Source of the DNA: Streptomyces sp. YIM 121038
GTDB taxonomy: Bacteria > Actinomycetota > Actinomycetes > Streptomycetales > Streptomycetaceae
NCBI RefSeq assembly: GCF_006088715.1
Contig: NZ_CP030771.1
Location: 8,678,001-8,742,000, forward strand
Reading direction: 5' to 3'
DNA length: 64,000 bases
Shown here piece by piece: positions 26,278 to 34,847 of the stretch (position 1 is its first letter; every line of letters begins with the position of its first letter). Under the pieces are notes generated by a model, which saw nothing but the letters and a program-made list of their open reading frames with translations, had not been told where the DNA came from and made no database searches. The position numbers and the translations under genes were made by a program.

Positions 26278-27240
26278 ATGAGGGTAGCGGTAGTACAGAC
26301 CCGCTGGGCCGACGATCACCACGAAGGCCTGCAGAGCGCGTACAAGGCGATCGAGGAAGTCTGCGGCGGCGGCGACATCGACATGGTCTGCTTCCCCGAG
26401 TTCCTGCTCGGCCCGCCGTGGTACATGCCGGGCCAGGACGGGTTGCGGGGGCACACCGACACCCCCGTCCCCGGGCCCGTCGTCGACGGCTTCCAGTCCC
26501 TGGCCCGCAAGGTCGACACGAACATCCTCCTGGGCTCGATCGTGGAGGACCTCCAGGACGGGATGTACCGGAACACCTCGCTCGTCATCGGCCGCCAGGG
26601 AGCCATCACCGACCGCGCCGTCAAGGCGCACGCGTTCGGCAACGAGATGGTCGTGTGCCGCCAGGCCGAGTCGCTCGGCGTCATGCGGACCGAGTTCGGC
26701 CTGATCGGCGTGGCCGTGTGCTCGGACTTCTGGATCCCGGAAGTCATCCGGCTGCTCGCCCTCGCCGGGGCGCGCACCGTCTTCGTGCCGGGCGGGACGC
26801 TCCGCCAGAACCAGGCGCTGATGGTGAACGCGCTGCGCACCGCGGCGTACCTGAACGACGTCACCATCGTCTACGCCAGCTCGGTCGGCGTCGTCAGGGG
26901 CGTGCGCGGGGACCGCCTCGTCGAGATCCACTTCGCCGGTACGAGCCTGGTCACCACGCCGGGCGGCATCGTCGCCCAGGCGGGCAGCGACGAGCCGGAG
27001 GTGCTGGTCGTCGACCTCCCGGCCCCGGCCGACGGCGACGGGTCCCCGGGCGGCGACGGCCGGCGCTGGCAGGAGCTGCGCAGGCCCGGCGCGTACGGGG
27101 CGCTCCTGAACGGCTACGTCGGAGCGCACCGCGACCTCGCCGCCGAACTGCGGTCGAGCATGGCCGGGGCGAGCGGCGGCGCGGCGGAGCGAGGTCGCCC
27201 GGTCGGGTCGACCCCAAGGAGTGAGGGGACGGGTTCGTGA
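26278..27240 (+). CDS. Nitrilase-superfamily amidohydrolase, catalytically complete, 320 aa
   Basis: A carbon-nitrogen hydrolase with the full Glu-Lys-Cys triad: E41 in CFPEF, K116 in RAVKAH and C148 in VAVCSDFW. Family members hydrolyse nitriles, amides or carbamoyl groups, or run the reverse transfer. It is the only one of four nitrilase-family proteins in this cluster that keeps all three residues. GAGGAGA lies upstream of the ATG, 70 bases after the degenerate PaaK-like gene. The last 40 residues are Gly/Ser/Ala-rich. The stop overlaps the next gene (GTGA), a degenerate nitrilase, suggesting that the two may form a mixed oligomer. The substrate is likely an amide, nitrile or carbamoyl intermediate of the pathway. 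Confidence 0.85.
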   Translation: MRVAVVQTRWADDHHEGLQSAYKAIEEVCGGGDIDMVCFPEFLLGPPWYMPGQDGLRGHTDTPVPGPVVDGFQSLARKVDTNILLGSIVEDLQDGMYRNTSLVIGRQGAITDRAVKAHAFGNEMVVCRQAESLGVMRTEFGLIGVAVCSDFWIPEVIRLLALAGARTVFVPGGTLRQNQALMVNALRTAAYLNDVTIVYASSVGVVRGVRGDRLVEIHFAGTSLVTTPGGIVAQAGSDEPEVLVVDLPAPADGDGSPGGDGRRWQELRRPGAYGALLNGYVGAHRDLAAELRSSMAGASGGAAERGRPVGSTPRSEGTGS

Positions 27241-28058
27241 CCATCTTCGTAGCGCAGCACGCGCGGCGTCCGAGCGCCGAGGCGACGGTCGAAGTCGTCC
27301 TGGACGACCTCGACAGCTGGGTGAGCGCCGAGGCCAAGTTCGTCGTCCTGCCGGAGAACGTGTTCGCCGGCGGCGACGGCTCCGTGGTCCTGCCGCTCCA
27401 CCTGCGGGAGCGGTGCCTGGAGCGCCTGACGAGGCTGGCGCGCAGGCGCGGCACCTACGTCCTCACCGGCTCGTGGGCCGAGGAGCGCTCCGGCGGCGAC
27501 CCGGTGCAGGTGACCCGGCTGCTCGACCCGAGCGGTGCGGTCCGCGCGCAGGTGGAGCGGCCGCTCCTGCCCGACGGGACGACGGGCACCGGGGACGACT
27601 TCCCGGTCGTCGAGACCGAGTTCGGCCACGTCGGCGTCTTGCTCGGCCCCGACTTCTGGCTGGTCGAGCCGCCGCGCATCGAGTGCCTCGGCGGCGCGGA
27701 GCTGCTCCTCGTGGCGGGCTCGCTCGACGGCAGGGAGCAGGCCGCGCAGCGGGCCGCCGTCTGGGGCATCGCGACCCTCAACACCGTCGCGGTGGCCTTC
27801 GCGAGCTCCCTCAGCGACCGCTCCGGCGGGGGCAGCGCCGTGGCGATGCCCGAGGGGTTCGCCGCCGAGGGGGACACGCACGAGACCGTCCTCGAAGCGC
27901 CCTGGGACCTCGAACGCGTCCGCTACCTCAGGGAGCCCGACCTGCGCTTCCAACAGACGCTGTGGTTCGGCCTGTGGGCACGCCGGCCCGACCTGTACGC
28001 GGCGCTCGTGGACGGCCACGGGGCGGCCGGGCACCCGAGCAGGGCGCGGGTGAGCTGA
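27237..28058 (+). CDS. Nitrilase-superfamily pseudoenzyme 1, 273 aa
   Basis: A shorter nitrilase-family protein in which only the glutamate of the triad remains. E40 (LPENV) is present, but the region of the catalytic lysine reads QVERPLLP with no lysine in place, and the nucleophile position is G137 in LLGPDFW where the upstream neighbour has Cys. Core strands of the fold are otherwise conserved (FGHVGVLLG, GAELLLVAGS). Hydrolysis through a Cys thioester is therefore not expected. The GTG start overlaps the stop of the active nitrilase by 4 bases, and the stop lies 1 base before the decarboxylase gene. A non-catalytic subunit or binding role is inferred. Confidence 0.78.
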   Translation: MTIFVAQHARRPSAEATVEVVLDDLDSWVSAEAKFVVLPENVFAGGDGSVVLPLHLRERCLERLTRLARRRGTYVLTGSWAEERSGGDPVQVTRLLDPSGAVRAQVERPLLPDGTTGTGDDFPVVETEFGHVGVLLGPDFWLVEPPRIECLGGAELLLVAGSLDGREQAAQRAAVWGIATLNTVAVAFASSLSDRSGGGSAVAMPEGFAAEGDTHETVLEAPWDLERVRYLREPDLRFQQTLWFGLWARRPDLYAALVDGHGAAGHPSRARVS

Positions 28059-28059
28059 G

Positions 28060-29241
28060 ATGCGAAGCGACGGCATTCCCGCGTCCGTCGTCCGGCGCCG
28101 GATCGCGGCCGAGATGGACGACGACGTTCCGTGGAACCGCGTGCTCAACTCCATCTGCACCGAACCGCACCCCCTGGGCGTGGAGACGGCCGCGGCCGCG
28201 GCGCACACCAACCTGGGCGACGTCCGCATCTTCCGCGGGTCCAAGCGGATCGAGCGCAAGGCGGTCCAACTGCTCCTCTCCCTGCTCGGCAACCCCGAGG
28301 GCTCCGGGAACCTGGTGTCCGGCGGGACCGAGGCCAACCTCATCGCGATGCTGGTGGCCCGCGAGTCGGCCCGCGCCCGGGGCCGGCTCACGGACCGCCC
28401 CGAGGTCGTCGTCAGCAGCACCGTGCACTTCTCGTTCACCAAGGTCTTCGGGCTGCTCGGCCTGACACCGGTCGTCGTCCCCGTCGACGCGGCGCTGCGC
28501 CTGCCCGCCGACGAGGTGGCCCGGCACCTCAACGAGCACACCATCGCGGTCGTCGCCACCGCGGGCAGCAGCGAGTTCGGCGTGGTCGACGCGGTGGACG
28601 CGATCGCCCGCGCCGTGTCCCCGCACGAGGTCCATCTGCACGTCGACGCGGCCACGGGCGGCTTCATCATCCCCTTCGCCCGCGAACTGGGCCACGATCT
28701 GCCGCAGTTCGACTTCTCGGTCGACGGCGTCGACTCGATCACCATCGACCCGCACAAATACGGGCTCGTCAGCGTGCCCGCCGGCGCGATCCTGTTCCGG
28801 GGTGCCGAGGACGCCGGGAAATTCGCCTTCGACTCGTTCTTCATCGACACACCGACCCACCACACGTTCCTCGGCACGCGCCCCGGGGGCGCCGCCGTCG
28901 CGACCTACGCCGTCCTCGAACACCTGGGACATTCGGGATTCCTGTCGATCACGCGCACCAACTACGAGGTGACCGCTCATCTTGTGGCCGGGCTTCGAGC
29001 GGCCGGGTACACCTTGTTCATCGAGCCGGAGCTGAACATCGTCGTCGTCAGAATGCCGAACGCCTCGAAGATTTCGGAGCGGCTCGAATCGTGGGGCTGG
29101 ATCGTCTCGACGTCGAAGCGGTTCGTCGAGACCCTGCGCCTCGTCGTCGCCCGGCACGTCACACGGGAAATGGTCGACGAATTCATTCCCGTGCTCGACC
29201 GGGCCCGCAAGGAAACAGAGGCCGAGGTGGCGGCGGAGTGA
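28060..29241 (+). CDS. PLP-dependent amino-acid decarboxylase, MfnA/GadB-like, 393 aa
   Basis: A group II PLP decarboxylase similar in length to MfnA, the archaeal tyrosine/aspartate decarboxylase. The PLP lysine is K233 in IDPHKYG, and HVDAATGG and the SGGTEANL loop, which bind the cofactor, are in place. Typical products are amines from tyrosine, aspartate, glutamate or related amino acids. It may convert a tyrosine- or tryptophan-derived amino acid to the amine used in scaffold formation; substrate is not predictable. GGTGAG precedes the ATG, which starts 2 bases after the upstream stop. No Tat or membrane segment. The enzyme looks intact. Confidence 0.85.
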   Translation: MRSDGIPASVVRRRIAAEMDDDVPWNRVLNSICTEPHPLGVETAAAAAHTNLGDVRIFRGSKRIERKAVQLLLSLLGNPEGSGNLVSGGTEANLIAMLVARESARARGRLTDRPEVVVSSTVHFSFTKVFGLLGLTPVVVPVDAALRLPADEVARHLNEHTIAVVATAGSSEFGVVDAVDAIARAVSPHEVHLHVDAATGGFIIPFARELGHDLPQFDFSVDGVDSITIDPHKYGLVSVPAGAILFRGAEDAGKFAFDSFFIDTPTHHTFLGTRPGGAAVATYAVLEHLGHSGFLSITRTNYEVTAHLVAGLRAAGYTLFIEPELNIVVVRMPNASKISERLESWGWIVSTSKRFVETLRLVVARHVTREMVDEFIPVLDRARKETEAEVAAE

Positions 29242-29284
29242 TGTCAGCGAGCCATGCGGCAGCCGAACGGACGGGAGCCGCGCG

Positions 29285-30133
29285 ATGAGCCTGTTCCGCG
29301 GCCCCGCCACGCGAATCGCCGCGATCCAGATGTGGATCGAACCCGGAATGCGGGAGGAGAACCAGGCGCGCGCGGCAAAGATGCTCGCGGTCGCGGCCGA
29401 GCGGAAGGCGGATCTGGTGTGCCTGCCGGGCGCGTTCGCGACCGGGGTCAATTTCCCCACGCTGCGCGCGGACGCGACCGCGAGCGACGGCCCCGTGGTG
29501 GAATTCCTCGCGGACCAGGCCCGCGGTCTGGGAATCCACATCGCCGCGGGCGTCCTCGTGGCCGACGGCCGTGACGTCTACGACGCGGCCGTGCTCGTCG
29601 GGCCCTCGGGGGACGCCCTCGGCTGGTACCACCGGGCGTGCGTCTGGGCGGGGGAGGCGGAGTACGTGACCGCCGGGGTGCCGGGCACCGCCATCGACAC
29701 GCCCGTCGGGCGGATCGGGCTCCTCGTCGGCTACGACATCCGCTTCCCGGAGGCCGCCAGGCCGTACCTGCTCCAGGGCGCCGACGTCGTCCTCTGCGCG
29801 GCGAACCTGTTCGCGCCCTACTCGCACCCGGTGCGGTCGATCTGCCGCGCCCGGGCCGCGGACAACGAGTGCGCGCTCGTCCTGGCCAGCGCCGTCGGGG
29901 AGAACCGGTTCGCGATGATGCCCTATCTCGGCCGCAGCCTGATCGTCGACGGTCTCGTGCAGGACGCCCGCGAGGACCCCGAGGCGGACGTCCTCGCCGA
30001 GGCGGGCGCGGGCACGCGCGACACCGTGATCGACGCGGCCGTGCACCTGCGGCAGCGGCGCAAGCTGCGCGCGGGGCTGCCGTTCCACGACGACGCCCGC
30101 TCGACCTGGGCCACCGCCCACAAGGGGGCGTGA
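29285..30133 (+). CDS. Nitrilase-superfamily pseudoenzyme 2, all triad residues lost, 282 aa
   Basis: The fold is clearly nitrilase-like, with GRIGLLVGYDIRFPE matching the nucleophile elbow almost exactly, but the catalytic Cys is G149. The glutamate position is G49 (LPGAF in place of LPEAF), and the lysine position is R117 (YHRACVW in place of YRK-H). All three catalytic positions are therefore substituted while the structural residues around them are kept, which argues for selection on fold and not for decay. GGGAG precedes the ATG. The gene lies between the decarboxylase and ABC permease genes. A scaffold, ligand-binding or regulatory role is inferred. The surrounding frame shows no frameshift. 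Confidence 0.8.
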   Translation: MSLFRGPATRIAAIQMWIEPGMREENQARAAKMLAVAAERKADLVCLPGAFATGVNFPTLRADATASDGPVVEFLADQARGLGIHIAAGVLVADGRDVYDAAVLVGPSGDALGWYHRACVWAGEAEYVTAGVPGTAIDTPVGRIGLLVGYDIRFPEAARPYLLQGADVVLCAANLFAPYSHPVRSICRARAADNECALVLASAVGENRFAMMPYLGRSLIVDGLVQDAREDPEADVLAEAGAGTRDTVIDAAVHLRQRRKLRAGLPFHDDARSTWATAHKGA

Positions 30134-30136
30134 GCG

Positions 30137-30934
30137 ATGAGGACAGGCCGTATGCGGGCGGACCGCGCCCGGTCGGAGCGCTCCGGCTGGCTCGCGGACG
30201 TGAGCGGGCTCGTCGCCATGGACCTCCGGCAGTTCCTCGACCACCGCCTGTTCGCGGTGTCGACCCTCCTGACGTCCGTGTCGATGGTGCTCGCGTTCGG
30301 CGCGGCGACCGACCAGATGGTGAGCCCTTCGGACTCGGCCACCAACTACTTCGGATTCGTCTTCCCGGGCATCGTCGCCTCGGGCATCATGTTCAGCTGC
30401 ACCTACACCGTCGGCTACACGATGATCATCGATCGGAATCGAAGAACGATCGAGGATCTCATCCTGTCGCCCCTCTCGTACTCGGGATTCCTGCTCGCCA
30501 GGCTCATCGGCGTCGTGTTGAAGTGCCTCTTCCAGTTCGTCCTCGTCCTCATTCTCGGAGTCTGGGTCTTCGACGCCCGGATCGAGTCGATGCCGCTCTT
30601 CGTCCTCGGCTTCCTGACGACCTGTATGGCCTTCGCGGGACTCGGAATCCTGGTCGCGACGTACACGAACGAGATCTCGTTCCCGGGGGTCGTGAACATC
30701 ATCGTGATCCCCCTCATGTATTTCGCGGGCATCTTCTTTCCCCTGCGGAACCTCGGAACTCTGGGGTCCGTCTTCGAAAGGCTGCCGCTCGCCGTACACG
30801 TCGAGATCTTCCGGGCGGCCACCGGGGAAGGGCCTTCGGTATCGGCCTTGTCGCTGCTTCTCGCCGTCGCCTATGCTCTGCTGGCGGTCGGTATCGCCTC
30901 GTTCGCATTCCGCTGGAGGATCGGCCATGGCTGA
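30137..30934 (+). CDS. ABC-2 type permease, 265 aa
   Basis: An integral membrane protein of the ABC-2 exporter type. About six hydrophobic segments are visible: roughly residues 35-55, 68-95, 120-145, 150-175, 182-205 and 235-257. The central segments contain the usual Gly- and Pro-interrupted helices of drug and polysaccharide exporters. The start ATG is 4 bases after the preceding stop; an in-frame ATG at 30152 is an alternative. It overlaps the ATPase gene by 8 bases, so the two form the expected permease-ATPase pair. Probable role: export of the cluster product or of a toxic intermediate, giving part of the self-protection. Confidence 0.88.
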   Translation: MRTGRMRADRARSERSGWLADVSGLVAMDLRQFLDHRLFAVSTLLTSVSMVLAFGAATDQMVSPSDSATNYFGFVFPGIVASGIMFSCTYTVGYTMIIDRNRRTIEDLILSPLSYSGFLLARLIGVVLKCLFQFVLVLILGVWVFDARIESMPLFVLGFLTTCMAFAGLGILVATYTNEISFPGVVNIIVIPLMYFAGIFFPLRNLGTLGSVFERLPLAVHVEIFRAATGEGPSVSALSLLLAVAYALLAVGIASFAFRWRIGHG

Positions 30935-31904
30935 TACGGCAAGGGGCGCCGCGGCGCCCGTGCTTTCGGTAGCGAAGCTCGAATACCGCGTCAGTCCGAA
31001 CTTCGCGCTCCGCCACATAGAATTCTCCGTCACCGCCGGTGAGGGCGTCGCCGTCATCGGCACGAACGGCTCCGGAAAAACCACGCTGATCCGGCTCATC
31101 GCGGGCCTGCTGCGCCCGGGCGACGGCACGGTGGAGATCTGCGGAACGCCGCCGCGCCGCTGGGGCCAGGTCAGCCGGCACATCGGCTACGTCCAGCAGA
31201 CGAAGGAACTGCCCGACGGCGTCTCGGTCGAGACGTACGTCAAGCACCAACTCAAGCTCCGGCGGGCCGACGCGGGCCGCTACGAGGAACTCATCGCCCT
31301 GGCCGACCTCGAACGCCACCACGACCAGTACGTCCGCACCCTCTCCGGGGGAAGCCAGCGCAAGCTGCACGTCATCTGCGCGGTCGCGCACCGCCCCGAT
31401 CTCCTGATCCTCGACGAGCCGACGACGGGGCTCGACCCGACCGCGCGCGAGACCCTCCTTGAGCTGCTGCGGAGCCTGAAGCGGGACGGCGTCGGCGTCC
31501 TCTTCGCCAGCCATCACCGGGACGAACTCGTCGCGCTCGCCGACTCCGTCGTGGTGCTCCACGAGGGGCGCCAGATCAAGGACGCCTCACTGGCGGCCGT
31601 CACGCGGTCGGGCGAGCGGTCGAGCCTGGTCCTGGAGGCGTTCGCCGAACCGCACCTCGCGCAGCTGCGGTCCTGGGCGGCGCGTCAGGTGATGACGAGC
31701 GGTCTGATCCGGTCCGCCCACGACGTCGAGAACGGAGTGAGGATCGCACTGAGTGCGGGCGACCACCGGAACTCTCTGGCGGAGGTGGTGGCCCGTGCGC
31801 ATGCCGAGGGCATCGCGCTCCGCTCCGTTTCCTACTTCGCGCCCACTCTGGCGGACGTCGTCCGAGCCATCGTCGAGCAAGCCGAATTGGAGCAACTGGT
31901 ATGA
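30927..31904 (+). CDS. ABC exporter ATPase, 325 aa
   Basis: An ABC-transporter ATP-binding subunit with Walker A (GTNGSGKTT), Q-loop (GYVQQ), signature (LSGGSQRK), Walker B (LLILDEPTTGLD) and H-loop (ASHHRDE). A C-terminal extension of about 90 residues follows, as in DrrA/CcmA-type drug-exporter ATPases. It is translationally coupled to the permease (8-base overlap) and to the HemN-like gene (ATGA overlap). This is a typical two-gene exporter embedded in a biosynthetic operon. Transport of the final product is the most likely role; the substrate is not shown by sequence. Confidence 0.9.
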   Translation: MADTARGAAAPVLSVAKLEYRVSPNFALRHIEFSVTAGEGVAVIGTNGSGKTTLIRLIAGLLRPGDGTVEICGTPPRRWGQVSRHIGYVQQTKELPDGVSVETYVKHQLKLRRADAGRYEELIALADLERHHDQYVRTLSGGSQRKLHVICAVAHRPDLLILDEPTTGLDPTARETLLELLRSLKRDGVGVLFASHHRDELVALADSVVVLHEGRQIKDASLAAVTRSGERSSLVLEAFAEPHLAQLRSWAARQVMTSGLIRSAHDVENGVRIALSAGDHRNSLAEVVARAHAEGIALRSVSYFAPTLADVVRAIVEQAELEQLV

Positions 31905-33274
31905 GCATCACCACGACCAGCATGCCGTTCTGGAAAGAGTATCCCGAGCGCGACAACGAGTGGGTGCGCCAGTACCCGACGAAGCACGTGCCGGTCGCCG
32001 AGGAAGAGGTCTTCGCCCGCAAGCCCATGGGGGCGTACGTCCACATCCCGTTCTGCAACCGCCTGTGCTTCAGCTGCCCCTACATCAAGCACCAGACCGA
32101 CCGCGACCTGACCCGGACCTATCTGGACGCCCTGAAGGCCGAGATCACCAACTACGCCGGTCGCCCCTACGTCCAGGACCACGAGATCACCCTGGGCTAC
32201 ATCGGCGGGGGAACGCCGACCGCGCTCACCGCACCCCAGCTCGACGACCTGCTCGGGCACCTCTTCGGCAGCCTGCACATGGCCGAGGACGCGGACTTCT
32301 CCATCGAGACGACGCCCGTCGACATCACCGAGCGCAAGGCCCGGGTCCTGCTGGAGCGGGGCGTACGGCGCGTCAGCCTCGGCGTGCAGACCTTCGTGGC
32401 GGAGGAGCTGAAGAACCTGGGCAGGCCCAACGACCCGGAGATGCTGAAGAACAGCATCCGCCTGCTCCGCGCGTGCGGTTTCGAGAACATCAACATCGAC
32501 CTGATGCACGGCATCAACGGGCAGACGATGGAGAGCTGGGAGCACAGCCTCGACGTCGCCATCGAGCTCGGTGTGACCTGTGTGTCCTTCTACACCTACA
32601 TGGAGTTCGCGCAGGTCTCCACGAAGCGGCGCAAGCTCCCGCCCGTGCCCGACCGGGCCGTCGTCGACGACATGTTCCTCTTCGCCGCCGACAAACTCAC
32701 CCGCCACGGCTTCCTTGGCTACTACGGCGACTGCTTCGCCAAGCCCGGGTACCAGCCGAAGTACGGCGAGACGTCGTGGAGCGAGGACGTGCCGATCATC
32801 CCGCTCGGCCCCACCGCGACCGGCCACCTGCGCGACTACTGGTACTTCAACGAGCCCGACATCGGCCGCTACATCGAGACCGTGCGGGACGGCCGCCTGC
32901 CCATCGCCATGGGCAAGCACATCACCAAGTCCGAGGCGATCCGGCGCTCCATGGTCCTCGGGGTCAAGGCCGGACGCGTCGACCGGGAGACCTTCCGCAG
33001 GCTGCACGGCGTCGACTTCGTCGAGACGTTCCGCGCCGAGATCGACGACCTCGTCGACAAGGGACTGGTCACCGTCGACGAGAAGGGCATCGAGGTCACC
33101 GGGCCCAAGGGCTGGTACTACCTCGACAACATCTCGAAGGCGTTCTACTCGCAGGAGTACCGGCGCTACCCCCAGCACCTGGGCGCCGACATCTCGAACT
33201 TCATCTCGTCGCGTTCGCTGCCCCTGGAGATCATCACCAGGCCGTCGGCCGAGGAGGCCTGCCATGACCACTGA
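31901..33274 (+). CDS. HemN-like radical SAM enzyme, 457 aa
   Basis: A radical SAM protein of the HemN/HemW type: the iron-sulfur motif is C52-x3-C56-x2-C59 (HIPFCNRLCFSC), followed by the SAM-binding GGGTPT (about 102-107) and a C-terminal HemN-like domain. In natural-product clusters such proteins install methyl or methylene groups; in CC-1065 the HemN-like C10P works with the methyltransferase C10Q to make a cyclopropane. Here too a methyltransferase gene follows immediately with an 11-base overlap. A role in heme synthesis is unlikely in this operon. The start is coupled to the ATPase gene (ATGA). Chemistry on the scaffold carbon is inferred by analogy. Confidence 0.87.
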   Translation: MSITTTSMPFWKEYPERDNEWVRQYPTKHVPVAEEEVFARKPMGAYVHIPFCNRLCFSCPYIKHQTDRDLTRTYLDALKAEITNYAGRPYVQDHEITLGYIGGGTPTALTAPQLDDLLGHLFGSLHMAEDADFSIETTPVDITERKARVLLERGVRRVSLGVQTFVAEELKNLGRPNDPEMLKNSIRLLRACGFENINIDLMHGINGQTMESWEHSLDVAIELGVTCVSFYTYMEFAQVSTKRRKLPPVPDRAVVDDMFLFAADKLTRHGFLGYYGDCFAKPGYQPKYGETSWSEDVPIIPLGPTATGHLRDYWYFNEPDIGRYIETVRDGRLPIAMGKHITKSEAIRRSMVLGVKAGRVDRETFRRLHGVDFVETFRAEIDDLVDKGLVTVDEKGIEVTGPKGWYYLDNISKAFYSQEYRRYPQHLGADISNFISSRSLPLEIITRPSAEEACHDH

Positions 33275-33968
33275 CACACGGCTCCTCGACCTGGACGCCC
33301 GGGTGCCGCAGACGGCCCCGTACGCCGACATCGAGGGCGTGCGCGCCTACGACCTCGGCATGCGCCGCTCCGCGCTGATGGCGTACAAGCGGCCCACCGA
33401 CCGCATCATGGCCCACGTCCGGGACGGGATGACCGACCTCGTCGAAGTGGGCTTCAACACCGGCCTGTTGTCCCTGCACGTCGCCGGGAAGCTGCCGCAC
33501 CTGGCGGTGTCCGGGGTGGAGGAGAACCAGAACCTGGTCGACGTCGCCGAGGACAACCTGACGCTCGCCGTGTGGGCGAACACCGAGGGCGACGTCGAGT
33601 TCGAACTCGCCAAGCTGAGCCGGCTGCCGTTCCCCGACGACTCGGCGGACATCGTGTTCTCGTTCTCCTCCCTGCACCGCTGGCGCAGGCCCGTCGAGAC
33701 CCTGAAGGAGTGCGCCCGGATCTGCAAGCCCGACGGCCTCGTGATCATCGAGGACATCAACCGGCACGCGGAGGAGGGGCACATCACCTTCATCCTCCAG
33801 TTCGTGAAGGAGGGCGGCGACGAGTTCATGAGGTCGCTGCAGTCGGCGTACTGCCGCGAGGAAGCGGTCGATCTGCTCGGCCAGGCCGGTCTTGCGGACT
33901 GGCACGTGGTCGAGGAGGACCTCGGCCTCGTCATCTCCTCGCGCCCCATCGAGCCCGTGAGCATGTGA
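33264..33968 (+). CDS. Methyltransferase-fold protein paired with HemN-like enzyme, 234 aa
   Basis: A class I methyltransferase fold, but the SAM-binding glycine loop is altered: LVEVGFNTG instead of the usual VGCGPG type. The acidic end of strand 2 (GVEENQ) and the CKPDGLV strand-5 region are kept. It overlaps the HemN-like gene by 11 bases, a strong sign of joint action. In CC-1065, C10Q closes the cyclopropane using the SAM-derived adduct made by C10P rather than acting as an ordinary methyl donor enzyme; a changed SAM loop would be compatible with such a role, but this is inference. It is related to the methyltransferase at 15079. The stop overlaps the next start by 1 base. Confidence 0.78.
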   Translation: MTTDTRLLDLDARVPQTAPYADIEGVRAYDLGMRRSALMAYKRPTDRIMAHVRDGMTDLVEVGFNTGLLSLHVAGKLPHLAVSGVEENQNLVDVAEDNLTLAVWANTEGDVEFELAKLSRLPFPDDSADIVFSFSSLHRWRRPVETLKECARICKPDGLVIIEDINRHAEEGHITFILQFVKEGGDEFMRSLQSAYCREEAVDLLGQAGLADWHVVEEDLGLVISSRPIEPVSM

Positions 33969-34840
33969 TGTCGGCCGTCACGATCGCAGTCGTCCAGATG
34001 GAGTCGAAGCTCGGACGGCACACGGCGAACATGCGGCGCGCCGAGCGGTACGTCGCGGAGGCGGTGGGGCGCGGAGCGACCCTCGTCTGTCTGCCCGAGG
34101 CCTTTCTGACGTCGGGCAACATCCTTGAGGTCGCGGACGTGGCGGTCCCGATCCCGGGCCCGGAGACCGACCGCCTGGGCGAGCTGGCCCGGGACGCGAA
34201 CATCCACCTCGTCGCCGGTCTCCTGGAGCGCGGCGACGACGGCGCGTACTACAGCACCTCGGTCCTGTTCGGCCCGGACGGGACCCTCGTCGGCCGCTAC
34301 CGGCGCGTGCACTGCCACGAACTGGAGAGCCGGTATCTGTCCAGCGGCTCGGACTACCCCGTCTTCGACGTCGAGTTCGGACGCGTCGGCCTCCTCCAGG
34401 GCTACGACATCAACTTCCCCGAGGCCGCGCGGGAGTACTACCGCCGGGGCGTCGACATGCTGGTGTGCTCGGCCCTGGTCCCCGAGATGTTCGGGTACGT
34501 GGCGAACCTCCGGCTCCTCGCGCGGGCCGTGGACACCGAGTGCGTCATCGCGTTCGCGTCCGGCATCGGTACGAACCTGTACGCGGGCTTCGGCTACATG
34601 GGGTGCAGCCAGGTCGTGGCGGACCCCCTGTTCCTGGAGGCGGAGCAGTTCGACTTCGTCGACGGCGACGAACGCATGGTCTTCCTGGAGAGCGGCGAAG
34701 GCGTGGGCGTCGTCGAGGTCGACATGGAGCGCATGCGCCGCTACCGGAAGTCGGCCACCTTGCGCGCGGACCTCCAGCCTGCGACGTACTGGCGGTCCCT
34801 CGAGGTCGCGGGCGCTCCTGACGCGGGCGAACGGAAGTGA
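33968..34840 (+). CDS. Nitrilase-superfamily pseudoenzyme 3, 290 aa
   Basis: A third nitrilase-like protein without the nucleophile. E44 (LPEAF) is present. The lysine position is R113 (YRRVH where active members have YRK-H). The Cys position is G145 in GLLQGYDINFPE, otherwise a near-perfect elbow. Its best resemblance in the window is to the pseudoenzyme at 29285, which shares the GYD elbow and the FPEAAR continuation. The ATG overlaps the stop of the methyltransferase gene by 1 base, and the radical SAM gene follows after 7 bases, so it is translated in step with both tailoring enzymes. A catalytic role by the classical mechanism is not expected. Confidence 0.78.
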   Translation: MSAVTIAVVQMESKLGRHTANMRRAERYVAEAVGRGATLVCLPEAFLTSGNILEVADVAVPIPGPETDRLGELARDANIHLVAGLLERGDDGAYYSTSVLFGPDGTLVGRYRRVHCHELESRYLSSGSDYPVFDVEFGRVGLLQGYDINFPEAAREYYRRGVDMLVCSALVPEMFGYVANLRLLARAVDTECVIAFASGIGTNLYAGFGYMGCSQVVADPLFLEAEQFDFVDGDERMVFLESGEGVGVVEVDMERMRRYRKSATLRADLQPATYWRSLEVAGAPDAGERK

Positions 34841-34847
34841 TGGCCCC

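Noticed and set aside
29285..30133. Active amidohydrolase
   Set aside because: All three triad positions (G49, R117, G149) are substituted, so the classical mechanism is not available.
31901..33274. Housekeeping coproporphyrinogen oxidase or HemW
   Set aside because: It is embedded by overlap in a biosynthetic operon next to an exporter and a methyltransferase, with no heme genes around.
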